Assembly: GCA_015068975.1 (NCBI GenBank)
Contig: SVJM01000005.1
Span: 22,450-86,449 of the forward strand
Source of the DNA: Oscillospiraceae bacterium
GTDB lineage: Bacteria; Bacillota; Clostridia; UMGS1810
Reading direction: 5' to 3'
Length of the DNA stretch: 64,000 bases
Positions 24,231-32,055 of the stretch are shown piece by piece. The notes beneath the pieces were generated by a model that did no database searches, was not told the origin of the DNA, and saw nothing but the letters and a program-made list of their open reading frames with translations. Position 1 is the first letter of the stretch; each line of letters begins with the position of its first letter. Both the position numbers and the translations under genes were made by a program.

Positions 24231-25604
24231 TTGAACGAAATTAAAGAAAACAAAATGGGCTCAGCCCCTTTATTCAGGCTTATAATGTCAATGTCGCTTC
24301 CGGCAATGTTTTCTATGCTGATACAGTCTTTATATAATGTGGTAGACAGTATATTTGTATCCAAGATAAGTCAGGATGCACTGACTGCAGTTTCTATTGC
24401 ATATCCTATGCAGATGCTTATAGTTGCATTTTCAGTGGGTACAGGTGTGGGTGTCAATTCTCTTATGTCAAGACGACTTGGTGAAAAACGATATAAAGAA
24501 GCTACATCTGCAGCGGCACATGGTCTTGTGTTGTCTGTAATCACATGGGTTTTGTTTGCCATAGTGGGGATATTTTTTTCAAGGGCGTATATCTCAGCCT
24601 CTGCAGGAAATGAGGCAAATGCACCTGAGATTATACGTATGGGTACAGAGTATCTGTTTACTGTTCAGGTATTCAGTATATTTATGTTTATTGTGGCAGT
24701 GTCTGAGAAGACCATCCAGGCTACGGGCAATATGATATACCCCATGATAACACAGCTTATTGGTGCAGTAGTAAACATTATATTTGACCCGATATGCATA
24801 TTCCTTTTTGATATGGGTGTTATGGGTGCGGCAGTTGCCACTGTATTCGGACAGTTCTGCTCATTTGTGTATGTGATGTATGTGTTTAAACATAAGACAC
24901 TTAATGTAAATATCACCCTTAAGGGATTTAAGTTTGACAAAAATATGGTGAAGGATATATACGTTGTGGGATTTCCTTCCATTCTTATGCAGAGTATAGC
25001 AAGTGTACTGACCACTTGTCTGAATATGATACTTTCTGCACTGTCCACTACTGCAGTGGCGGTATTGGGTGTGTATTTTAAGCTTCAGTCGTTTATATTT
25101 ATGCCTGTATTTGGTTTAAATCAGGGGCTGATGCCTGTAATGGGATACAACTTTGGTGCATGCAACAGAAAGAGACTTATGACAGCCTTCAAATACGGTT
25201 GCCTTATAGCATGTGTGATAATGGGAATAGGTGTAATGCTGTTTATGATTTTCCCTACACAGCTTATGAGTATATTTGATGCAGACGGACAGATGCTTCA
25301 TATGGGTGTTACAGCTATGAGGATACTTTCCATCAACTTCCTCCCTGCGGCACTGGGTATCATATCATCTACACTGTTTCAGGCAACGGGCAAGGGTATA
25401 TACAGCCTGATTGTATCTGCATTAAGACAGCTTGTAATCATTCTGCCGGTAGCATATCTGTTGGCAATGATATATAAAGATCCAAACGCAGTATGGTGGG
25501 CATATCCAATCGCAGAGGGCGCCGCACTTATTGTAAGTATACTTTTGGTTATGAGATTATACAACAAAAATATCCGTCATTTAGACGAGCAAAGGAGAAT
25601 ATAG
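24231..25604 (+). CDS. MATE-family multidrug/cation exporter
   Basis: Twelve-helix antiporter of the MATE family (Na+ or H+ driven efflux). The N-terminal segment PLFRLIMSMSLPAMFSMLIQ and NVVDSIFVSKIS are typical, and the second half repeats the pattern (VVGFPSILMQSIASVL ... GLNQGLMPVMGYNFGA). About 457 residues. I prefer TTG 24231, seven bases after GAGGA (24219-24223). The in-frame ATG at 24198 would lie only 2-3 bases after the predicted transcript start and has no ribosome site, although a leaderless start is possible. The substrate cannot be predicted. acnA follows after three bases. Confidence 0.88.
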   Translation: MNEIKENKMGSAPLFRLIMSMSLPAMFSMLIQSLYNVVDSIFVSKISQDALTAVSIAYPMQMLIVAFSVGTGVGVNSLMSRRLGEKRYKEATSAAAHGLVLSVITWVLFAIVGIFFSRAYISASAGNEANAPEIIRMGTEYLFTVQVFSIFMFIVAVSEKTIQATGNMIYPMITQLIGAVVNIIFDPICIFLFDMGVMGAAVATVFGQFCSFVYVMYVFKHKTLNVNITLKGFKFDKNMVKDIYVVGFPSILMQSIASVLTTCLNMILSALSTTAVAVLGVYFKLQSFIFMPVFGLNQGLMPVMGYNFGACNRKRLMTAFKYGCLIACVIMGIGVMLFMIFPTQLMSIFDADGQMLHMGVTAMRILSINFLPAALGIISSTLFQATGKGIYSLIVSALRQLVIILPVAYLLAMIYKDPNAVWWAYPIAEGAALIVSILLVMRLYNKNIRHLDEQRRI

Positions 25605-25607
25605 AAT

Positions 25608-27530
25608 ATGAACATTACACAGAAACTTATCAAAGCACATCTTGTATCAGGTGAAATGATACCTGGCAGTGAAATAGCACTTAGAATTGACCAGACACTT
25701 ACTCAGGATTCAACAGGGACAATGGCTTATCTTGAGTTCGAAGCAATTGGTATAGACAGAGTAAAGACCAAACGTTCTGTGGCATATATCGATCACAACA
25801 CATTGCAGTCAGGATTTGAAAATGCCGATGACCACAAATATATCCAGACTGTGACCAAAAAGCATGGCATATATTTCTCAAGACCGGGTAATGGTATCTG
25901 TCATCAGGTGCATCTTGAGAGATTTGGTATTCCGGGTCAGACACTTCTCGGCTCTGACAGCCATACACCTACAGGCGGCGGTATCGGTATGCTTGCAATC
26001 GGTGCAGGCGGTATGGATGTTGCTGTTGCTATGGGCGGTGGCGAATACTACATCACTATGCCAAAGGTAGTAAAAGTAAACCTTACAGGTAAATTAAAGC
26101 CTTGGGTTGCTGCAAAGGATATTATCCTTGAGGTATTGAGAATTATGACTGTCAAGGGCGGCGTAGGCAAGGTAATTGAATATGCCGGCGAGGGTGTAAA
26201 GACACTTACAGTACCTGAGAGAGCAACAATCACAAATATGGGTGCTGAGCTTGGTGCAACAACAAGTGTATTCCCAAGTGACGAAATCACAAAGGCATTT
26301 CTTGAAGCACAGGGAAGAGTAGAAGACTATACAGAGATCAAAGCTGACGACGATGCAACATATGATGAAGAAATCACAATAGATTTGTCATCTCTTTCTC
26401 CAATGGCAGCCAAACCTCATATGCCTGACCTTGTGGACACAGTGAAGAATATTGGTAAAATCAAAGTGGATCAGGTGGCAATCGGAAGCTGCACAAACTC
26501 TTCATACATGGATATGATGAAGGTGGCAAAGATTCTTAAGGGCAAAACTGTTCACGAGGATGTGAGCCTTGTAATCAGCCCGGGATCAAAGCAGGTATTA
26601 AATATGCTGAGCGCTAATGGTGCATTGGCAGATATGATAGCTGCTGGCGCAAGAATCCTTGAATCAGCATGTGGTCCATGTATCGGTATGGGTCAGTCAC
26701 CTAAGACAGATGCAGTATCACTCAGAACATTTAATCGTAACTTCGAAGGAAGATCAGGAACAAAGTCTGCGAAGATTTATCTTGTCAGCCCTGAAGTGGC
26801 AGCACTCAGTGCTATCAACGGATATCTTTCAGATCCTACAGAGCTTGATATTTCAAACGAAATCACAATGCCTGAAAAGTTCCTTGTAAATGACAATATG
26901 GTAGTAAGCCCTGCAGAAGAAGGCAACGATGTGGAAGTTGTTAGAGGGCCAAACATCAAGCCTTTCCCAACAAATGTGAAATTACCTGAAAAGGTGTCAG
27001 GGGTATCCCTTATCAAGGTAGAAGACAATATCACCACAGACCACATTATGCCATCAAATGCAAAGCTTCTTCCTTATCGTTCAAATATCCCTTATCTTGC
27101 AGAATTCTGTCTTGCACCTTGTGATGAAAACTTCGCAACAAGAGCAAAAGAAGCAAATGGCGGATTTATCATTGCAGGATCTAACTACGGTCAGGGATCA
27201 TCAAGAGAGCATGCGGCACTTGCACCATTGTATCTTGGCGTGAAGGGTGTTATTGCCAAATCATTTGCAAGAATCCATATGGCAAACCTTGTAAATTCAG
27301 GTATCCTTCCTATGACATTTGTAAATGAAAATGACTATGACGATATTGACTTAAATGATGAACTTGTAATAGAAAATGCCACAGAAATGGTGAAAAATCA
27401 GGATAGATTTACAGTGAAGAATGTGACAAAAGGCAAAGAATATCAGGTAGAGATTGTCCTTTCAGAGAGACAGAGAGAAATGATGCTTGCAGGCGGACTT
27501 CTCAACTATACCAGAGAAAAAAATCAGTAA
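25608..27530 (+). CDS. acnA: Aconitate hydratase
   Basis: Interconverts citrate and isocitrate with a [4Fe-4S] cluster. Cluster cysteines are in IGSCTNSSYMDMM and ACGPCIGMG; substrate-binding segments LGSDSHTPTGGG and GSNYGQGSSREHAAL (swivel domain) are clear. 640 residues corresponds to the compact form used by anaerobes, similar to mitochondrial-type and IPM-isomerase-like aconitases. AGGAGAATA precedes ATG, three bases after the MATE gene. No citrate synthase or isocitrate dehydrogenase is in the window; the role is probably glutamate synthesis via a partial TCA branch. Confidence 0.93.
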   Translation: MNITQKLIKAHLVSGEMIPGSEIALRIDQTLTQDSTGTMAYLEFEAIGIDRVKTKRSVAYIDHNTLQSGFENADDHKYIQTVTKKHGIYFSRPGNGICHQVHLERFGIPGQTLLGSDSHTPTGGGIGMLAIGAGGMDVAVAMGGGEYYITMPKVVKVNLTGKLKPWVAAKDIILEVLRIMTVKGGVGKVIEYAGEGVKTLTVPERATITNMGAELGATTSVFPSDEITKAFLEAQGRVEDYTEIKADDDATYDEEITIDLSSLSPMAAKPHMPDLVDTVKNIGKIKVDQVAIGSCTNSSYMDMMKVAKILKGKTVHEDVSLVISPGSKQVLNMLSANGALADMIAAGARILESACGPCIGMGQSPKTDAVSLRTFNRNFEGRSGTKSAKIYLVSPEVAALSAINGYLSDPTELDISNEITMPEKFLVNDNMVVSPAEEGNDVEVVRGPNIKPFPTNVKLPEKVSGVSLIKVEDNITTDHIMPSNAKLLPYRSNIPYLAEFCLAPCDENFATRAKEANGGFIIAGSNYGQGSSREHAALAPLYLGVKGVIAKSFARIHMANLVNSGILPMTFVNENDYDDIDLNDELVIENATEMVKNQDRFTVKNVTKGKEYQVEIVLSERQREMMLAGGLLNYTREKNQ

Positions 27531-27547
27531 TTTTGGAGGAAAAGGTT

Positions 27548-28171
27548 TTGAACGTAAAGAAGGTGCCGGAGGTTGTTGTAAAGAGACTACCCAGATATTA
27601 CAGATATTTAGACGACCTTCTGAAAAACAAAGTATACAGAATATCATCAGCAGAGCTTAGCAAAAAGATGAATGTGACTGCATCCCAGATCAGACAGGAT
27701 TTCAATTATTTCGGTGGCTTTGGTCAGCAGGGCTTCGGATATAGTGTGCAGATGCTTCATTCGGAAATAGGAGAGATTCTCGGACTTAACAAGGGACTCA
27801 AAACTATTCTTGTAGGCGCAGGTAACTTAGGTAAAGCTATTGCAAATCACGCCAAGTTTGAAAAACGTGGTTTTCATATGATAGGCGCATTTGATGTTTC
27901 TCCCGAAATAGTGGGTAAAAAGATCAAGGATATTACTATTATGGATTATTCCCAGATGGAAGCCTTTGTCAAAGAGCACAATCCAGATATTGCAATTCTT
28001 ACAGTATCACAGAAGAATGTAAAGGATGTTGCAAAGCATCTTGAGGATATCGGCATAAAGGCTTTATGGAATTTCTCTTATACAGAGTTTGAAAGTGACA
28101 AGATGATAGTGGAGAATGTTCACCTGTCAGACAGTATTATGATGCTTTCATACAAGCTCCACAATGAATAG
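27548..28171 (+). CDS. rex: Redox-sensing transcriptional repressor Rex
   Basis: Senses the NADH/NAD+ ratio and represses fermentation and reductive-pathway genes. An N-terminal winged helix (~1-80; SSAELSKKMNVTASQIRQDF, NYFGGFGQQGFGY) and a C-terminal Rossmann domain with the dinucleotide motif ILVGAGNLGKAIANH are textbook Rex. 207 residues. TTG 27548 is chosen because GGAGG (27535-27539) lies eight bases upstream; the TTG at 27533 overlaps it. Following acnA by 17 bases, it is likely co-transcribed. The stop codon touches the first repeat unit. Confidence 0.94.
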   Translation: MNVKKVPEVVVKRLPRYYRYLDDLLKNKVYRISSAELSKKMNVTASQIRQDFNYFGGFGQQGFGYSVQMLHSEIGEILGLNKGLKTILVGAGNLGKAIANHAKFEKRGFHMIGAFDVSPEIVGKKIKDITIMDYSQMEAFVKEHNPDIAILTVSQKNVKDVAKHLEDIGIKALWNFSYTEFESDKMIVENVHLSDSIMMLSYKLHNE

Positions 28172-29402
28172 GGGTAAAAATTGCCCCGAGCGCAAAAGCG
28201 TAAGGCGAGAATAAAGAAAAAATTATTAAATTTTAAATGTTATTCTTATAAGGTAGAAAAACATCCTTCGGGATGTTTTTCTTTGTTTATATACGCTTTT
28301 GCTTTGAACAAACTTTCGCTCTCGCAGTATCGCATACAGCTTCGGCTCAGTTTGCTCAATCGGGACGATTTTTCCACCCTATTCATCTAAGTGTAAGGGG
28401 TAAAAATTGCCCCGAGCGCAAAAGCGTAAGGCGAGAATAAAGAAAAAATTATTAAATTTTAAATGTTATTCTTATAAGGTAGAAAAACATCCTTCGGGAT
28501 GTTTTTCTTTGTTTATATACGCTTTTGCTTTGAACAAACTTTCGCTCTCGCAGTATCGCATACAGCTTCGGCTCAGTTTGCTCAATCGGGACGATTTTTC
28601 CACCCTATTCATCTAAGTGTAAGGGGTAAAAATTGCCACGAGCGCAAAAGCGTAAGGCGAGAATAAGGGAAAGTATTATTAAATTTTAAATATTATTCTT
28701 ATAATGTAGAAAAACATCCTTCGGGATGTTTTTCTTTGTTTATATACGCTTTTGCTTTGAACAAACTTTCGCTCTCGCAGTATCGCATACAGCTTCGGCT
28801 CAGTTTGCTCAATCGGGACGATTTTTCCTCCCTATTAATTAAATTATGTAAGGGGTAAAAATTGCCCCGAGCGCAAAAGCGTAAGGCGAGAATAAAGAAA
28901 AAATTATTAAATTTTAAATGTTATTCTTATAATGTAGAAAAACATCCTTCGGGATGTTTTTCTTTGTTTATACACGCTTTTGCTTTGAACAAACTTTCGC
29001 TCTCGCAGTATCGCATACAGCTTCGGCTCAGTTTGCTCAATCGGGACGATTTTTCCTCCCTATTAATTAAATTATGTAAGGGGTAAAAATTGCCCCGAGT
29101 GCAAAAGCGTAAGGCGAGAATAAAGAAAAATATTATTAAATTTTAAATGTTATTCTTATAATGTAGAAAAACATCCTTCGGGATGTTTTTCTTTGTTTAT
29201 ATACACTTTTGCTTTGAACAAACTTTCGCTCTCGCAGTATCGCATACAGCTTCGGCTCAGTTTGCTCAATCGGGACGATTTTTCCACCCTATTCATCTAA
29301 GAGTAAGGGGTAAAAATTGCCACGAGTGCAAAAGCGCAGGGTGAGAATAAGGGAAAGTATTATTAAATTTTAAACGTTATTCTTATAAGGTAGAAAAACA
29401 TC
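28171..29402 (-). repeat. Tandem array of the structured repeat, five full units plus one truncated
   Basis: Units begin (plus coordinates) at 28171, 28397, 28623, 28852, 29080 and 29307, with a period of 226-229 bases; the sixth stops near 29402 where the hemZ terminator begins. Units 1 and 2 are nearly identical, 3-6 differ by scattered changes. Each unit read on the minus strand has a branched GAGCAAACTGAGCC arm, the outer stem GCAAAAGCGTA/TACGCTTTTGC, an inner hairpin GAAAAACATCC-CGAA-GGATGTTTTTC and the tail TCGGGGCAATTTTTAC. Short conserved frames of about 69 codons are by-products of the repeat. It fills the gap between rex and hemZ. Confidence 0.9.
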
Positions 29403-29432
29403 CCCACAAAAGTTTATTTTCTTTATGTGGGG
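29402..29432 (-). terminator. Terminator after hemZ
   Basis: CCCCACA (29402-29408) with TGTGGGG (29426-29432), immediately downstream of the hemZ stop on the minus strand, with an A-rich flank that reads as T run. It replaces the inner hairpin of the truncated sixth repeat unit. Confidence 0.7.
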
Positions 29433-29440
29433 AGGGGTTA

Positions 29441-30871
29441 TCATATTTCAAACAGCTTATACTTTCTCTCAATCATTTCATCAATACGGTTTATATATTC
29501 GGATACTTCCTTTACATTAAAGCATCTTTCTATCCTGTCGCCCATTACTCTCTTTGTACTTCCACCTGAACCCATAGCGATTATGGTCTGTATTTCCTGC
29601 ATAATGTAGATATTGTAGAGGGATTCCTTATATGGATCACAGAAGCCAATATTTTCAAGATTTCCTGCGGTGTTTTTTTGTCGGTACATATAGTAAGGTC
29701 GCTTACCCATAGAATACATTTTGTCACAAGCCATATCTATCATATTGTTTGCAATATTTGAAGCTTGGGTTGAAAGGCAGTTGTATTGTCTGTCAAGATA
29801 TGCACCTTTTTTGAGACTTAATGAGTGAACGGTCACACTGTCAGGATTTAATTTTTCTATCTCTGAAAGGGTGTATCCGAAATCCTTCTCATCTTCACCG
29901 GGAAGTCCTGCTATAAGATCTGTATTTATATGGCGGAAGCCTTCCTCTCTTGCCATATGAAATTTCTCTCTTATATCCTCTGCAGTGTGACATCTTCCGA
30001 TGATCCGGAGAGTTTTGTCATTCATTGTCTGAGGGTTTATACTTATTCTTTCTGCTCCTGACTTCTTTATGATGCGAAGCTTGTCTCTGGTGATAGTGTC
30101 AGGTCTGCCTGCTTCTACAGTAAATTCTTTTATATTTGATAAATCAAATGTAGAATTAAGATTATCGAGAAGTGTGCAAAGGTTTTCTTCGTCCAATGAT
30201 GTGGGAGTGCCACCACCGATATAGACGGTTTCTATATTGTAGCCAAGCTTTTTAATAAGCTCTGCTGTGTGATGAAATTCGGTTTTTAGCGCATCAAGGT
30301 AAGGCTTTATAAGCTTTGATGAAAATTTGATGGATTGTGATATAAATGAACAGTATGAGCATCTTGTAGGACAAAATGGTATGCCTATATAGAGGCTTAC
30401 AGAGTTTTTGTCCATTTTGTCAATAATGTCCTTTTCGTATGATGCAGTTTCTATAGCAAGGATAGTCTTTTTATGAGATGCGAGAAAATCTTCTTTGAGT
30501 ATTCTTGCAGATTCAGGCTTTGTATGACCTTCATTCCACAGCTCTATCACCTTCTTTGAAGGGCGGATCCCCGTAAGTATGCCCCAGGGTGGAGTAATGT
30601 TAAGTACATCGGATAAAAGCTCATACAACACTCTTTTTATATGATTTTTAGAATAATCAGGTTTAATAAATGAGTGTGTATGAATATTTCCTTCGTTAAG
30701 AAATTCTGAGTAATACTCGTATTCTTCATCATTCTTTTTTACACTGACAATTATATATTCATCTGAATTATGGATTTTTTCACAAAATTCCATATTGCAC
30801 CCAGGCAAAAAAAGCCGTACAATATCTCGTACGGCATATTCCTCATTATTACCTTTAAGAATAATCTGCAT
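29441..30871 (-). CDS. hemZ: HemZ, oxygen-independent coproporphyrinogen oxidase-like radical SAM enzyme
   Basis: Radical SAM protein of the HemN/HemZ group. The cluster motif CPTRCSYCSF (Cx3Cx2C) at ~residue 168 and the SAM-binding GGGTPTSL follow a ~160-residue N-terminal HemZ-specific region (PPWGILTGIRPSKKV). 476 residues. Biochemical activity of clostridial HemZ proteins is uncertain, and many act outside heme synthesis. Weak ribosome site AAGGA upstream of ATG 30871, 13 bases after the MBL gene. The order relA, MBL hydrolase, hemZ is conserved in Clostridia, although here two repeats interrupt it. Confidence 0.88.
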   Translation of the reverse strand: MQIILKGNNEEYAVRDIVRLFLPGCNMEFCEKIHNSDEYIIVSVKKNDEEYEYYSEFLNEGNIHTHSFIKPDYSKNHIKRVLYELLSDVLNITPPWGILTGIRPSKKVIELWNEGHTKPESARILKEDFLASHKKTILAIETASYEKDIIDKMDKNSVSLYIGIPFCPTRCSYCSFISQSIKFSSKLIKPYLDALKTEFHHTAELIKKLGYNIETVYIGGGTPTSLDEENLCTLLDNLNSTFDLSNIKEFTVEAGRPDTITRDKLRIIKKSGAERISINPQTMNDKTLRIIGRCHTAEDIREKFHMAREEGFRHINTDLIAGLPGEDEKDFGYTLSEIEKLNPDSVTVHSLSLKKGAYLDRQYNCLSTQASNIANNMIDMACDKMYSMGKRPYYMYRQKNTAGNLENIGFCDPYKESLYNIYIMQEIQTIIAMGSGGSTKRVMGDRIERCFNVKEVSEYINRIDEMIERKYKLFEI

Positions 30872-30884
30872 TTTATATCAGTCC

Positions 30885-31502
30885 TTATCTTATGTAGGGA
30901 TTGTTTCTTTTTTCGTATCCTATAGTGGTTTTTTCACCGTGACCGGGATAGACAGTTGTGTTGTCATCAAGGGTCATAAGCTTATTCAGTGACTGGGACA
31001 TCTCCTTCATACTTCCACCGGGGAAGTCCACTCTTCCCATAGACAGATAAAAAAGTGTGTCACCTGAAAAGAGGATATCGTTTATCTTTATACACATACT
31101 TCCCTTTGTATGACCGGGAGTGTGGATAAATGTAAGCTCATCACTTGAGAAGGGGAGAGTATCATTGTCATTTACAAGGATATCAGCCCTGGACTCAGGC
31201 CCTGATGAGCCAAATGCATATGAAAGATTAAGATTATCATCAGATAATGCTGCATTTTCTTCACTGTATATTACAACAGGTGCATTGGTAAACTCCTTCA
31301 CAGAATCCAGAGCACCGGTATGATCAAAATGTGCATGGGTGAGGATTATGTATTTCACAATAAGATTTTCATTCTTTATTTTGTTTATTATTATATCGTT
31401 CTGATCTGCAGGGTCTATTATCACTGTTTCCAATGTATCCTCTGATATAAGGAAATAGCAGTTTGTCTGAAGATTGCCCAAAGGCAGTGTGTCAACTTTC
31501 AT
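30885..31502 (-). CDS. MBL-fold metallo-hydrolase (glyoxalase II-like)
   Basis: A 205-residue metallo-beta-lactamase fold hydrolase. The dinuclear zinc motif THAHFDHTG (~55-63), TPGHTKGS, SGDTLF and the final YPGHGEKT supply the usual ligands. It resembles the small YcbL/GloB-like thioesterases that hydrolyse S-lactoyl-thiol or similar esters; the substrate is not known. Forms an operon with hemZ. The 5' flank is occupied by the two structured repeats, so the promoter is either just upstream of 31502 or inside them. Confidence 0.88.
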   Translation of the reverse strand: MKVDTLPLGNLQTNCYFLISEDTLETVIIDPADQNDIIINKIKNENLIVKYIILTHAHFDHTGALDSVKEFTNAPVVIYSEENAALSDDNLNLSYAFGSSGPESRADILVNDNDTLPFSSDELTFIHTPGHTKGSMCIKINDILFSGDTLFYLSMGRVDFPGGSMKEMSQSLNKLMTLDDNTTVYPGHGEKTTIGYEKRNNPYIR

Positions 31503-31552
31503 TAATATCAGTCCTTGTTTTTATTTTCTATAACATAGAGTATTAGTAATAG

Positions 31553-31825
31553 GAGATAGGAAAATGTTTCATGACGGACAAACAGAGCCATTGTAGGGAC
31601 AGATGCCCTCATCTGTCCGTTAGTGATTGTTTTAGGGCGGGTCGATGAAGGCATCGACCCCTACACCGCAGGCGAATGTTTGTCACTAGTGAAAAGATAC
31701 AGAAAAAGGAAAATATTGCATTGAAAATGTAATATTTTCAACCGAAAAACCAACCATATAAATACCATGGTAAACTTCTGATATTTTTATTCCATTTTAT
31801 CTTTTCACGATCCGGAGTCTTTATG
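31553..31825 (+). repeat. Structured repeat element, copy B
   Basis: Begins around GATAGGAAAATG, has a branched arm GACAAACAGAGCC ... GGCGAATGTTTGTC, the outer stem GTGAAAAGATA (31689-31699) with TATCTTTTCAC (31798-31808), the inner hairpin 31709-31722 with 31726-31739 (14 pairs, one G-T) and the tail GATCCGGAGTCTTTATG. The branched arm has been enlarged by a second, unrelated palindrome (next entry). Confidence 0.8.
31592..31665. repeat. Nested palindromic element inside copy B
   Basis: Closed by TGTAGGG (31592-31598) and CCCTACA (31659-31665), containing two further hairpins: GGACAGATG/CATCTGTCC and GGGTCGATG/CATCGACCC. It has a higher GC content than its surroundings and looks like an independent small repeat inserted in the arm of copy B. 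Confidence 0.6.
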
Positions 31826-31833
31826 ATTAAATG

Positions 31834-32046
31834 AGATAGGAAAAAGGCTTTGGAAGGGACAAACAGAGCCAAAGTTGTATGTTTATACCACGAAGGCGAA
31901 TGTTTGTCACTAGTGAAAAGATACAGAATGATGAAAATATTACATTTGTAATGTAATGTTTTCAACCGAATAAATAGATGTATAACTATATAGAGAAATA
32001 CTGATATGTGTTTTCCTTATCTTTTCACGTTCCGGAGTCTTTTTAC
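31834..32046 (+). repeat. Structured repeat element, copy C
   Basis: Same order as copy B and in direct tandem with it: GATAGGAAAAAGGCTT, arm GACAAACAGAGCC ... GGCGAATGTTTGTC, outer stem GTGAAAAGATA (31913-31923) with TATCTTTTCAC (32018-32028), inner hairpin 31933-31946 with 31950-31963 (14 pairs, one G-T), and tail GTTCCGGAGTCTTTTTAC. It ends ten bases before the relA stop. Confidence 0.8.
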
Positions 32047-32055
32047 ATCTCATTT

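Noticed and set aside
27531..28171. Rex operator near rex
   Set aside because: No clear TTGTTAA-type palindrome was seen in the short gap upstream or in the repeat region downstream.
28181..29086. Three conserved ~70-codon frames (MPRAQKRKARIKKK...) repeated in tandem
   Set aside because: They follow the DNA repeat exactly, start at unlikely codons, and vary only where the repeat varies. The conserved feature is base pairing, not protein sequence.
28171..29402. CRISPR array
   Set aside because: Units are ~226 bp with nearly identical whole sequence and no unique spacers, and no cas genes lie nearby.
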